Below are positions 1 to 7,442 of a DNA stretch of 23,114 bases, in pieces; the stretch's first letter is position 1, and every line of letters starts with the position of its first letter. The translations under genes were made by a program, and so were the position numbers. A model generated the notes under the pieces. The model had not been told where the DNA came from. It made no database searches and saw only the letters and a program-made list of their open reading frames with translations. Source of the stretch: an uncultured Clostridia bacterium (lineage in GTDB: Bacteria > Bacillota > Clostridia > Christensenellales > Borkfalkiaceae); the NCBI GenBank assembly GCA_934249265.1, contig CAKQKQ010000023.1, positions 1-23,114 on the forward strand, written 5' to 3'.

Positions 1-1182
1 CAGAAAAACTGGTATAAAGTCGTCGCGGCGGCGGTATCGATAGGAGTAGGAATAACGTTGATATTTGCAAAATTTACAATAGGTGCGTTATTGTTGCTGT
101 CAGGACTAAGTAGCGGCGGTATGCTGGCAATCGATTTTGCGTTCGGTTCGCAATTCTCGGGTGCGCTGGGCACGGCAATACTTGGCATACAAGCGATACT
201 TATAGGTGTAAAATCAATATTCTGTTCACCGTTATATGGTCTTTTTGCAATGTTGGCAGGTGCGTCGTGTGTTGCTTTTGCAAGTGCGGAAATGCAAGAA
301 GCGTTGGGCTATGGCAATTGGCTTAAAGATATTATAGGCAATGATATGGCATACAATGTTGCGTACGTGGTATCTAATATTGCTGCAGTTGCAGTCAATA
401 TTGTCGGAGTAAAACAATGTTTTAAAGAAGGTACGCTTGTCGCTTGTCTCGACGAAGACGGCAACGAAACGCAGTTGCCTATTGAAAAGATTGCAGTAGG
501 TACTCTTGTACTTGCGTATGATGAAAGCACGGGAGAAAAAGCATATAAACCCGTAGTACAACTTTTTCGCAACGAGACAAAACAGTGGTGTACTGTTTGC
601 GTTGAAGTTGACGGAAAAAAAGAAAATATTGTTTCTACTCTGGGGCATAAATATTATTTGCCGTTTAATACCGAAAATAGGGAACTTGGCTTAAAGCAAG
701 AACACGAAAGTTATTATGAGTTATCCGAAAAATGGGTGTCTGCATATAAATTAAAAGTTGGCGACAAAGTATTGATTTCCGACGGAAAATATGGTATTAT
801 AAAGTCGGTAAAGATAGAAAACTTGTCAACTTCGGAGACTACGTATAACTTAGAAGTGACAGATTTCCACACTTATTATGTCGGCACAAACCCCGTTTGT
901 GTACATAATAGTAAATGCCAAGAGATAGAGCAATATGTTGATACATATGAAGAAGCAGACAAAATTGCGAAAGACCACGTGGGAGAAGGTGCGTATAAAT
1001 ATAAAAATACAGATATTTTAGTTTCTAAAGATGGCCTTAGGACTGTGCGGTATGATACAAATCCTATGTCAAATCATGTAATTGAAAATGGGCAGCACAT
1101 AAATTTAGAGACATTTAAAAAACCATTTGGAACAAAACGTGGAAGATCTTATATCAATATTCATTTAAAATGGAGAGGCTGA
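1..1182 (+). CDS. C-terminal part of a polymorphic toxin (membrane region, Hint domain, toxin tip); 5' end outside window
   Basis: Frame 1 is open from the first base, so the TTG at 58 is not the true start; 393 codons are visible. Codons about 15-110 are strongly hydrophobic with several possible membrane segments. Codons 140-303 form a Hint (intein-like) autoprocessing domain: it starts CFKEGTLVACLDEDG and ends DFHTYYVGTNPVCVHN, giving a Cys nucleophile at the front and a His-Asn pair followed by Ser at the end. The last 90 residues (304-393) should be the released toxin; they end in a basic segment with HINLETFKKP and GRSYINIHLKW, which I cannot assign to a named family. RHS/YD-type stubs further downstream suggest the missing N-terminus is an RHS repeat protein delivered to competitors. 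The immunity candidate starts 3 bp after the stop. The toxin fold and activity are not determined. Confidence 0.85.
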   Translation, partial: QKNWYKVVAAAVSIGVGITLIFAKFTIGALLLLSGLSSGGMLAIDFAFGSQFSGALGTAILGIQAILIGVKSIFCSPLYGLFAMLAGASCVAFASAEMQEALGYGNWLKDIIGNDMAYNVAYVVSNIAAVAVNIVGVKQCFKEGTLVACLDEDGNETQLPIEKIAVGTLVLAYDESTGEKAYKPVVQLFRNETKQWCTVCVEVDGKKENIVSTLGHKYYLPFNTENRELGLKQEHESYYELSEKWVSAYKLKVGDKVLISDGKYGIIKSVKIENLSTSETTYNLEVTDFHTYYVGTNPVCVHNSKCQEIEQYVDTYEEADKIAKDHVGEGAYKYKNTDILVSKDGLRTVRYDTNPMSNHVIENGQHINLETFKKPFGTKRGRSYINIHLKWRG

Positions 1183-1185
1183 TTA

Positions 1186-1692
1186 ATGGGTAACATAAAG
1201 GAAGACATAATATACTTAAAAATTGAATATTTGCCGAAACGCTATCAAAAACAATACAATATGACATTTAATCAACATATAACAATAATAGGGAATATAA
1301 AGGGATTATGTTATTTGATAGAAACTGTTAAAAAATTTTTAAAAAATATTGATAACGGCTCAAAGGAATATAATTTTACCTTTAGAAAAGAATTATCTGA
1401 CGATTCTTTAGGTTTTCGTATAGTGTTAATCGATACAGTCGAGCCAAGAAGTGAAGATGATTTTAAGTTAAAATTAACCTATTCTTTAAATGAAGGAAAT
1501 AAACCTCTTGATTTGCAAAAGAAGCCTTATGTTACGTTAATTGGAGATAAGAGCGGACTTGAATATTTTGTAGAAGATATTGAGGATTATTTAAATAGTG
1601 GCAATTATATTTTTGATAATCTTAATTTTGATGTAGGACCGAATTTGGATGATGATTCGATAGCAATGGATGTTGTATGTACATTAAATTAA
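1186..1692 (+). CDS. Putative immunity protein for the adjacent toxin; internally duplicated
   Basis: The gene begins 3 bp after the toxin stop, with GGAGAGG seven bases before the ATG. The 168-residue product is acidic and soluble, with no signal peptide. It holds two similar units: residues about 28-85 contain ITIIGNIKGLCYLIETVKKF and DDSLGFRIVLI, and residues about 111-167 contain VTLIGDKSGLEYFVEDIEDY and DDDSIAMDVVCTL. The shared pattern is a beta strand ending in IG, a GLxYxxE helix, a beta segment and DDS. Position immediately behind a Hint-linked toxin tip is the standard place for an immunity gene, so the role is inferred from context, not from a recognised family. The likely function is to bind and block the 90-residue toxin in the cytoplasm. 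Confidence 0.7.
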   Translation: MGNIKEDIIYLKIEYLPKRYQKQYNMTFNQHITIIGNIKGLCYLIETVKKFLKNIDNGSKEYNFTFRKELSDDSLGFRIVLIDTVEPRSEDDFKLKLTYSLNEGNKPLDLQKKPYVTLIGDKSGLEYFVEDIEDYLNSGNYIFDNLNFDVGPNLDDDSIAMDVVCTLN

Positions 1693-1742
1693 TTAAGAAT
1701 TTAAATCTATAAAACGGCCAAATAAACAACAACAAATTTTTT

Positions 1743-1777
1743 CTGCGGCGTGCAAAATTTTGCACGCCGCAGTTTTT
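1743..1777 (+). terminator. Perfect 15-bp inverted repeat plus T-run (cassette boundary copy 1)
   Basis: CTGCGGCGTGCAAAA is followed directly by its exact reverse complement, then TTTTT. It can end transcription of the toxin-immunity pair. Near-identical copies lie at 2734 and 3552, each after an immunity-type gene and before an RHS stub. Confidence 0.85.
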
Positions 1778-1782
1778 ATATT

Positions 1783-2116
1783 CCACAAGTGCGTGAGGAC
1801 GAAAAAGGCAATAAACGGCGTAAAAATGGGTATCGGCATATAAATTAATAATTGAAAACAAAGTATTGATTTTATATAGGACTTATAGTATAATTGAAGA
1901 AATAAAAGTTTAAAATCTCGAAAAACTTGAAACAACCTACAACTTTGAAGTAGAAGATTTCCATACCTATTATGTTACCGAAAGCGAGAAATTGATAAAA
2001 TAGCGAATAATGATCAGGCTGTTTTTCTGGAAGAATTTGAAACGATAAAAAACATAATAAAATCAAATGCAAATGCGATGTATAAACAGTTTTGGCTTGA
2101 TGGCGGAATGCTGTAA
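1783..2116 (+). pseudogene. Decayed toxin cassette: RHS stub, Hint C-terminus and toxin tip fragment
   Basis: Right after the inverted repeat the DNA encodes PQVREDEKG, matching the stub at 2777 (SQVREDKKPINGV) before frames are lost. From 1860 a second frame reads KVLI, then an in-frame TAA at 1911, then NLEKLETTYNFEVEDFHTYY, clearly the end of a Hint domain like that of the intact toxin (ENLSTSETTYNLEVTDFHTYY). It stops at 2001. A shifted frame then runs to a TAA at 2114-2116 and ends ANAMYKQFWLDGGML, which looks like the tip of a former toxin. The stop, the frameshift and the loss of the HN cleavage site show that no full toxin is made here. The following gene is the immunity gene left from this cassette. 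Confidence 0.75.
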
Positions 2117-2141
2117 ATTAATAATTTAAACGGAGGGTAAA

Positions 2142-2711
2142 ATGAAATATTATTTTATGATGACAAATGGTGGAAGTATCAAATGCAAAAAACTGTCTTT
2201 AATGCCGGTACAGTCAAATTTGATTGATTATTTTGATACAAATAAAGTCAATTTAGAAGAGCCGGTATTGTTGCAAGCCTTTTATTATCATGAAGATGAC
2301 AGAGAAGAAGATTTTGTATGTGCCGGTAATCCGCAAGTAGTTTCAGAAAATTTTAAGCGTTTGGTTGAAGATCTTGACCCCAATGCCGCCCAATTTTTTT
2401 CTACGACTATTAAAGATATAAAAACTCAAAAAAAATATTATGTAATGCACGTTACGCAAACGATAGCATGTTTAGATAGAGAACATTCTACAATATGGCC
2501 CGATTGTTTGGGTATTAAAAAAGAAGATATTGTTATAGAATATATCGATAAAGAAAAAGTGCCGAGCGGCGTCCATTTGTTTAGAATGGCAGAAGATACG
2601 GCAAATCTTTTTGTTTCTGAAAAATTTCTCAAGGAATATAGGAAGCGTAAAATAAGAGGTTGTATTTTTCGATTAAGAACAGCAGAACCACCGAAAGAAA
2701 CAACTAAATAA
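2142..2711 (+). CDS. Orphan immunity protein, possibly Imm11/DUF1629-like
   Basis: This 189-residue soluble protein starts at an ATG preceded by GGAGGG at four bases. It lies 25 bp after a decayed toxin tip. Its C-terminal part (VSEKFLKEYRKRKIRGCIFR, about residues 158-177) resembles the end of the DUF1629/Imm11 immunity family, where a V-S-E segment and helix precede a G-x-x-F strand. That match is from memory and is weak. No signal peptide or membrane segment is present. It probably protects against toxins related to the remnant upstream, which would explain why the reading frame stays intact while the toxin has decayed. It ends 22 bp before the second inverted repeat. Confidence 0.6.
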   Translation: MKYYFMMTNGGSIKCKKLSLMPVQSNLIDYFDTNKVNLEEPVLLQAFYYHEDDREEDFVCAGNPQVVSENFKRLVEDLDPNAAQFFSTTIKDIKTQKKYYVMHVTQTIACLDREHSTIWPDCLGIKKEDIVIEYIDKEKVPSGVHLFRMAEDTANLFVSEKFLKEYRKRKIRGCIFRLRTAEPPKETTK

Positions 2712-2733
2712 AAACAACTAAATTTAAATTTTT

Positions 2734-2770
2734 CTGCGGTGTGCAAATTTTTGCACGCCGCAGTTTTTTT
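2734..2770 (+). terminator. Inverted repeat plus T-run (cassette boundary copy 2)
   Basis: CTGCGGTGTGCAAAT pairs with TTTTGCACGCCGCAG with one G-T pair and a central mismatch, followed by seven Ts. It is the second copy of the element at 1743 and terminates the orphan immunity gene. Confidence 0.85.
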
Positions 2771-2776
2771 TATGTT

Positions 2777-2950
2777 TCACAAGTGCGTGAGGACAAAAAA
2801 CCAATAAACGGCGTAACCACTCAATATTATCTCGACGGGGCGAAAATACTCGGCGAAGACCGTCCAAATGGTATGAAATTAAGACATTTTTATAATAAAG
2901 ACGGGTTGACAGGTTTTAGATATTGTGTTAAAATTAATTATATTGAATAA
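2777..2950 (+). pseudogene. RHS/YD-core fragment
   Basis: The open frame encodes SQVREDKKPINGV, TTQYYLDGAKILGEDRP and MKLRHFYNKDGLTGFRY, then a short unrelated tail and a stop. The order NGVTTxYYLDG-x-KIL followed by FYYDxxGLxGFRY is typical of the conserved RHS core just before the variable toxin region. There is no upstream protein and no initiation site that makes sense (the repeat hairpin precedes it), so this is a stub left by recombination. It shows that the toxin family here is RHS-like. Confidence 0.75.
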
Positions 2951-3097
2951 TTATTGTGATAGAAGATATAAAATATTCTTTTGTCGAGTAAAATATTCCG
3001 TTGTCAAAATAGCATAAAGCGGCACTAATGCCACATTTGCTCAAGAAATGTAAAAAATTAGATTCTATTTTACTGCTAATTTTAAAAGGAGAATAAA

Positions 3098-3460
3098 ATG
3101 CTTATCAAGAAACTAATCGATTATAATAAAAATACAGGTGAGGCTGATATTATGATTACCGATGGGCAATACAAAATTCTCTGTTATGCTTACCCTTTTG
3201 AAGATGAAGACAAACGGTTTGCTCTTGTTACTCATATGGCAAAAGACGTTATGCGTGTGGAAACAAGAGAGTATAAGTTGGAAAAAAGTATAAGCGGTTA
3301 TTATTCCTATAATATACAAGGAGAAATTATCGATATCAAGAAAAGGATAGTGAAAGTCGGAGATATTTTAATTGCATTAGAAGACGTAATTCCAAAAGAT
3401 ATTAATACGCATGATTTTATTGAGTTTTCAGTTGCGCGCGTCGATTATATTGAATTGTAA
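3098..3460 (+). CDS. Hypothetical protein, probable orphan immunity gene
   Basis: The ATG is preceded by AAGGAG at six bases. The 120-residue product is soluble and mostly beta-rich, starting MLIKKLIDYNKNTGEADIMI and containing TDGQYKILCYAYPFED, which resembles small Firmicutes proteins of unknown function. I do not recognise a named domain. Its position after an RHS stub and before the third copy of the inverted repeat is the same as that of the other two immunity-type genes, so an immunity role is inferred. No toxin tip is visible between the stub and this gene (2951-3097). Confidence 0.6.
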   Translation: MLIKKLIDYNKNTGEADIMITDGQYKILCYAYPFEDEDKRFALVTHMAKDVMRVETREYKLEKSISGYYSYNIQGEIIDIKKRIVKVGDILIALEDVIPKDINTHDFIEFSVARVDYIEL

Positions 3461-3551
3461 AATATGCCAAATAGTTTGTCAGTGCAAGATTTTCCGTATT
3501 TAATATCAAAGAACATACCATATATTAAAAATAACTTATAATTAAATTTTT

Positions 3552-3586
3552 CGGCGGCGTGCAAAACTTTGCACGCCGCAGTTTTT
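3552..3586 (+). terminator. Inverted repeat plus T-run (cassette boundary copy 3)
   Basis: CGGCGGCGTGCAAAA faces TTTGCACGCCGCAG with small mismatches, followed by TTTTT. It is the third copy of the element at 1743 and 2734. Confidence 0.8.
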
Positions 3587-3725
3587 ATATTTCACAAGTT
3601 CACATAAAACGGTGCAAGCGGCGAACGGGTATATACGATATAAACGCTTAAAAGGATAGTTTTGAGATAAAAAAGGTAAAACAATGGACAAAATAAAAAG
3701 CAAAAACGCAAATATTACATTAAAT

Positions 3726-3775
3726 TTTGCAAAAGAAAAACTCAAACCAAATACTTTCGTGTTTGATTTGAGTTA
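3726..3775 (-). terminator. Terminator-like hairpin resembling the tRNA-Ser terminator
   Basis: AACTCAAA (3739-3746) pairs with TTTGAGTT (3767-3774), and reading on the minus strand the stem is followed by TTTTTCTTTTGC. The flank GCAAAAGAAAAAC and the following CCAAA recur in the terminator of the tRNA-Ser at 4609-4630. No gene is seen directly upstream on the minus strand except the protein ending at 3976, 200 bp away. Confidence 0.5.
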
Positions 3776-3975
3776 TGATTAGTTGCGCAGAGTAGCAGAG
3801 TATATGTAAAACCGTTAAATCGAGATATGTATATGCGATCCGGTGGGATTTTTAACGTATAAAAAGTGTTATTAACAACTTTATAAATACAAAACCAACC
3901 GATAGCGTATCGAATTTGCCATTTATGCCGTAATTGCCGAAAAAATAAATGCTTCTGCTTAATGGTTGCGGTGCG

Positions 3976-4350
3976 TTAGTTGTCGTCGATTTCGTCTATG
4001 TTTATTTCGTCGTCGGCACAGTCCGTTTGATTCGAGTTTTCGGGGTCGTTCGACTCGTCGTCATAGGAAAAAATATCTTCGTAAATCTCGATAGCATTGT
4101 CATAAAACTCATACGGAACGTAAATATTTCTATCTTCGCTCGCTCTCGTGTTAAGCGAAAAGCCGCAAGGGACAGAAAAAACGGGGATATTTTTGGCTTT
4201 CAACGCTTCTTCGTACATGGTCGCGTACATAATGTATAACTGCGCCACAAAACAAATGTCGTTCGGTTGCGCGGTCGGAAGGTGAGATTTTCCGCAATTA
4301 TTGCAAGTCGCGTCGTTGTTTAACAGTTTACATTTTTCGCAGTAGAACAT
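3976..4350 (-). CDS. Zinc-ribbon protein with DUF2007-like domain
   Basis: The 124-residue product starts MFYCEKCKLL and carries two CxxC pairs (C4/C7 and C16/C19), a small zinc ribbon. Residues about 40-95 (MYEEALKAKNIPVFSVPCGF, then YVPYEFYDNAIEIYEDIF) match the pattern of the DUF2007 putative signal-transduction fold, in which an alpha-beta unit ends in an I-Y-V-P strand. The last 30 residues are very acidic (Asp, Glu, Asn). GAGAGG precedes the ATG, and a strong promoter lies 60 bp upstream. It is monocistronic. The biochemical role is unknown. The acidic tail may be disordered. Confidence 0.75.
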   Translation of the reverse strand: MFYCEKCKLLNNDATCNNCGKSHLPTAQPNDICFVAQLYIMYATMYEEALKAKNIPVFSVPCGFSLNTRASEDRNIYVPYEFYDNAIEIYEDIFSYDDESNDPENSNQTDCADDEINIDEIDDN

Positions 4351-4410
4351 AATAATCCTCTCGATTTTTTGGCATTTTTCCGCATTGCGGGTTTGTTTTT
4401 GGTTTAAATA

Positions 4411-4439
4411 ATAATAACACGAAACGAAATATTTGTCAA
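4411..4439 (-). promoter_or_regulatory. Housekeeping-sigma promoter for the zinc-ribbon gene
   Basis: On the minus strand TTGACA (4434-4439), a 17-bp spacer and TATTAT (4411-4416) lie about 60 bp before the start codon at 4350. Confidence 0.75.
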
Positions 4440-4611
4440 TCTTAAAGAAAATCGAGAGAATTTAAAAAGCCTATTTGCACGTAATTTGATAACGGGCGGC
4501 AGATTTTGGTTGTTATGGATAAGGGTATAATATTGCTTTACCGCTCCAGAAAGGGTAGTATTGGGGCAAGGACTGAAAAGGGAAAAGGTAGGAAAAATCT
4601 AAATTTTTGCA
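4440..4611. other. Gene-free spacer between the zinc-ribbon promoter and the tRNA terminator
   Basis: With the promoter at 4411 this makes up the 305-bp gap at 4351-4655. Apart from a loose direct repeat (GGGTATAATATTG at 4526 and GGGTAGTATTG at 4554) I see no gene or RNA signal. Confidence 0.4.
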
Positions 4612-4653
4612 AAAGAAAAACCTAAACCAAACTCTTGCGAATCGATTTAGGTT
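4612..4653 (-). terminator. Terminator of tRNA-Ser
   Basis: AACCTAAA (4619-4626) pairs with TTTAGGTT (4646-4653). On the minus strand the stem is followed by a T-run (TTTTTCTTTT). It starts 3 bp beyond the CCA end of the tRNA. Confidence 0.75.
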
Positions 4654-4655
4654 TT

Positions 4656-4747
4656 TGGCGGAGAAACCGGGATTTGAACCCGGGCTACGATACACTCGTA
4701 CTACTCCCTTAGCAGGGGAGCCCCTTCAGCCACTTGGGTATTTCTCC
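4656..4747 (-). tRNA. tRNA-Ser (anticodon GCT), CCA encoded
   Basis: Read on the minus strand, the acceptor GGAGAAA pairs with TTTCTCC followed by discriminator G and CCA. The anticodon arm is CTCCC-CTGCTAA-GGGAG with anticodon GCT, reading AGC/AGU. A long variable arm (about TAGTACGAGTGTATCGTA) is typical of serine tRNAs. The T-arm is CCGGGTTCAAATCCCGG. The length of 92 nt fits a class II tRNA. Confidence 0.96.
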
Positions 4748-4771
4748 GTGCCTTTTTTATTTAGCCTAACT

Positions 4772-4800
4772 ATAATAACATACTTTTTTAGTAATGTCAA
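4772..4800 (-). promoter_or_regulatory. Promoter of tRNA-Ser
   Basis: On the minus strand TTGACA (4795-4800), 17 bp and TATTAT (4772-4777) place the transcription start about 18 bp upstream of the mature tRNA. Confidence 0.8.
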
Positions 4801-4872
4801 TTTATTTTTAGTAAAATTTGCCGTTATAAATATAAATGTTTTAGTTTTGGGTTGAAAAAGTAGGTTGATTAA

Positions 4873-5043
4873 AATAAACAAATTATTGACTTCATTATTA
4901 AAAATGCTGTCGCAAATAATTCTTTTTTTGACGGACAATTTAAGAACGTTACTAAAAGTGAAAAACCGATAAAAATCGACGACGCATTGCAAAACAAAGA
5001 AGCGGTCAGTAATGAAGCAAATGATAATTCGATAGATGAATAG
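4873..5043 (+). pseudogene. C-terminal remnant of an unknown protein
   Basis: After a stop at 4870, an open frame of 56 codons without a plausible start codon reads NKQIIDFIIKNAVANNSFF, then DGQFKNVTKSEKPIKIDD, and ends with an acidic, Asn-rich tail before TAG. The residue mix and polar tail look like a real protein end rather than random translation. It lies between the tRNA promoter and a strong palindromic terminator at 5096. I do not recognise the family. It could be a decayed gene next to the tRNA, but chance cannot be excluded. Confidence 0.35.
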
Positions 5044-5095
5044 TAGGAAATAGAGTATATTTGTTTACTATTAAAGTAATTTATTAAACAACAGT

Positions 5096-5141
5096 AAAAA
5101 GTCGTGTTTACGCAATACGTATTGCGTAAACACGACTTTTT
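5096..5141. terminator. Perfect 23-bp palindrome, bidirectional terminator
   Basis: AAAAAGTCGTGTTTACGCAA and the next three bases (TAC) are followed directly by their exact reverse complement ending in TTTTT. A-run and T-run on the two sides allow termination on both strands. With 5142-5263, which is AT-rich and featureless, it fills most of the gap before the Dabb gene. Confidence 0.8.
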
Positions 5142-5263
5142 ATATCAAAATATATAATAAATCAAATTAATTTATCCGAAATAATTATTTTAAGCGGCAA
5201 ATTTTAAAACTTTAAATAAAGAGATTTGCGCTATGTAAAAGACAAACAGTTGTCTACATAGAT

Positions 5264-5554
5264 TTACAATTTATAATCGACGGCAACAGACGAAACCGTG
5301 TGGGCGTGCATATACTTCTTCACGACGTTGCAGTGATATTCGTCCTTTTGATATTCGTCGAGTTGTTCTTTGTTTTCAAGCGTTACTTGTAAAATGACGT
5401 CATAAGAGCGAGCCGAGTGTAAAAAATCTACGCCGACTTCGATATCTTTTAAAAGTTTTACGTTGTCTTTCATAGAAAGCAAAATTTGCTTGGTTTCCTC
5501 GAGTTTTTCGCTGCTGTTATTTTGCAATTTAAAACAAACTATATGTTTAATCAT
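5264..5554 (-). CDS. Stress-responsive A/B-barrel (Dabb) domain protein
   Basis: The 96-residue product is a single Dabb domain. It starts MIKHIVCFKL, the usual first strand with the conserved His, continues to VGVDFLHSARSYDVILQVTL, and ends with DEYHCNVVKKYM followed by a last beta strand. The length is normal for the family, which forms dimeric ferredoxin-like barrels. Members often bind small hydrophobic ligands or act as minor enzymes, and no specific substrate can be read from this one. Its start codon overlaps the end of the MATE gene by 8 bp, so the two are probably translated together. Confidence 0.85.
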   Translation of the reverse strand: MIKHIVCFKLQNNSSEKLEETKQILLSMKDNVKLLKDIEVGVDFLHSARSYDVILQVTLENKEQLDEYQKDEYHCNVVKKYMHAHTVSSVAVDYKL

Positions 5555-6977
5555 TATTATTTTCTGCCTCCGTAGTGGTTTTGCGTTTTTTAAATAAACT
5601 TGAAAGGGTATATTCGCGGTTGCCTTTCTTTTTGGAAATTATGACGTAATAAGTAGGAATTAAGTATAAGTTTGCGGCGATCCAAGCAATCGGGTCGGAA
5701 AAACAAATTCCCGTATAACCCAATAGTTTTACAAGCACGAACGAAGCGACGCTTCTGCCGATTAGTTCCATAAATCCCGCAATTACCGCAATGGACGAAC
5801 GCCCCATGCCTTGCAACGCGCTTCGATACACGAGTATTGCGCCGAGCATTATATACATAGAACTTTGGCACATTAAAAACCGTTTTCCGTAAGAAATGAT
5901 TTTGTCGTAGTAGAGTAGTCCGTCGCCCGTCGATTTGTCGATAAACAAGCCCATCATGGAATTTCCGAGAAGTAAGCACAGTAAAATTCCCGCGATCCAA
6001 CAAATAACGACGTATATCATGCTTACGAATACGCAGTCCTTTATACGCCCGTATTTTTCCGCGCCGGTGTTTTGTCCGACGTAATTTGCGACGGTAGTGC
6101 CTATCGCGAAAAGCGTTTGATCGACGAAATTGTGTATTTTTGAAGCCGCAGTGTAAGCGGTAACGCAACCTTTATTGGTATCGTTTAAGCCGTTGAGAGC
6201 CGTTTGTTGGATAATGCAACCGATGGCGGTAATCGAAAATTGGAGTGCCATGGGAAGACCGATGGAAATTTGACCGTAAATCAATTTTGCCGAAGTTTTA
6301 AAATCTTTCGCTTTCAGTCTGATAAACGGGTAACGCCAAAACATATACACAAGACTCGCCGCACCCGAGATTAAACTGCTGAGTACCGTGGCGAGAGCCG
6401 CACCCGTGTAATTTAATTTGAATACGAGAATAAAAAGTAAATCGAAGCCGATATTAAGCACCGCCGAGACAGTCAAAAATACCAAAGGTGCTTTGCTGTC
6501 GCCGATCGCTCTTAAAGCGTAAGCGACCATATTATACAATACGGTTGCTGCAATACCGGCAAAAATTATCATTAAGTACCAATATGCGTAGTCAAAATAT
6601 TCCTTTCCCGTCTTCATCATTTTAAGAAGAGGAGAGGTCATAGGAATTGCAATTGCCGTCAAAATAACGGACATTGCGGCGCACAAAATAAGGCTCGTCG
6701 CAATGTTTTTCTTTAACGCTTCCGTATCGCCCGAGCCGAAACATTGGCTGAGTTTTATACCGAAACCCGCAGTAAGTCCGTTGGCAAAGCCGAGGATAAA
6801 AAACGTAATAGACCCCGTACAGCCGATTCCCGTCATTGCGTTTGTGGATACCGTGTGACCGACGATAATTGTGTCTACAATGTTGTAAAGTTGTTGTATT
6901 ACGTTGCCCAAAAATATAGGGATAGCGAAAAATAATATCAGTTTAAAGGGATTACCCTTTGTCAATTCTTTCGTCAT
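5547..6977 (-). CDS. MATE-family multidrug/cation antiporter
   Basis: The product is an integral membrane protein of 476 residues with about 12 membrane spans, as expected for MATE exporters that expel cationic drugs using a Na+ or H+ gradient. The N-terminus reads MTKELTKGNPFKLILFFAIP, the common opening of clostridial MATE proteins, followed by IFLGNVIQQLYNIVDTIIVG. The two six-helix halves are visible, the second beginning near QISIGLPMALQFSITAIG. I chose the ATG at 6977 over the upstream TTG at 6983 because GGAG lies seven bases before the ATG and would sit almost on top of the TTG. It is followed by the overlapping Dabb gene. The substrate is unknown. Confidence 0.9.
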   Translation of the reverse strand: MTKELTKGNPFKLILFFAIPIFLGNVIQQLYNIVDTIIVGHTVSTNAMTGIGCTGSITFFILGFANGLTAGFGIKLSQCFGSGDTEALKKNIATSLILCAAMSVILTAIAIPMTSPLLKMMKTGKEYFDYAYWYLMIIFAGIAATVLYNMVAYALRAIGDSKAPLVFLTVSAVLNIGFDLLFILVFKLNYTGAALATVLSSLISGAASLVYMFWRYPFIRLKAKDFKTSAKLIYGQISIGLPMALQFSITAIGCIIQQTALNGLNDTNKGCVTAYTAASKIHNFVDQTLFAIGTTVANYVGQNTGAEKYGRIKDCVFVSMIYVVICWIAGILLCLLLGNSMMGLFIDKSTGDGLLYYDKIISYGKRFLMCQSSMYIMLGAILVYRSALQGMGRSSIAVIAGFMELIGRSVASFVLVKLLGYTGICFSDPIAWIAANLYLIPTYYVIISKKKGNREYTLSSLFKKRKTTTEAENNND

Positions 6978-7442
6978 ACGCAAACTCCGAAAACAAGTAA
7001 GTTGATTAAATGAGAAATTGGGTAAAATAAATCGTGCGTTGCGGTTTGTTTGATTAAATATAAAAAGCAGAGTAGTGCCGAAAAACTATTAAACGAAAAC
7101 TTTGATTAGATAAACAAGCGTTTTATAAATAGGTGTTTGCGCTTGAACGTGATAGTACGTGACGGTACGTGTGATATACGCAAAGGTGTGCGGATTTTAG
7201 TTTGTGCGAGCGCACGCAATTTTAATATGTGCAAATCGGAGCATATTTAACGCATTAACACATATATGATTTTTGCCTTAAATTTTGCACGTATGCACGC
7301 GTGTTATAAATGCGCATACGTTTTTATTGTTGGTCGCAAATAGGGTAGTTCTGTCACGTTTACGGTATACGTTTGCTGTAAAAACGTCAAAAAATGACGA
7401 AATCACGACTTTTATAATGGTTGTAGACGGTAAATATAAAAA
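6978..7442. other. Intergenic region with three 10-bp phased repeats
   Basis: There is no gene in this stretch between two minus-strand genes. At 7147-7176 three near-identical decamers follow one another: ACGTGATAGT, ACGTGACGGT, ACGTGTGATA. The region is also rich in GTGCG/CGCAC steps, with a small hairpin around GTGCGAGCGCAC near 7204. I could not identify a convincing MATE promoter. Confidence 0.4.

Larger units (their letters stand above)
3461..3975. other. Gene-free stretch with a decayed RHS stub
   Basis: After the third inverted repeat, the sequence TTTCACAAGTTCACATAAA keeps the start of the RHS stub (SQV) and then degenerates. A hairpin is listed separately at 3739. From about 3785 to 3975 I see no coding, promoter or repeat signal. 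It marks the decayed end of the toxin-cassette array. Confidence 0.5.

Noticed and set aside
6978..6983. TTG start for the MATE gene
   Set aside because: GGAG is only one or two bases from it, too close for initiation. The ATG six bases downstream is well spaced.
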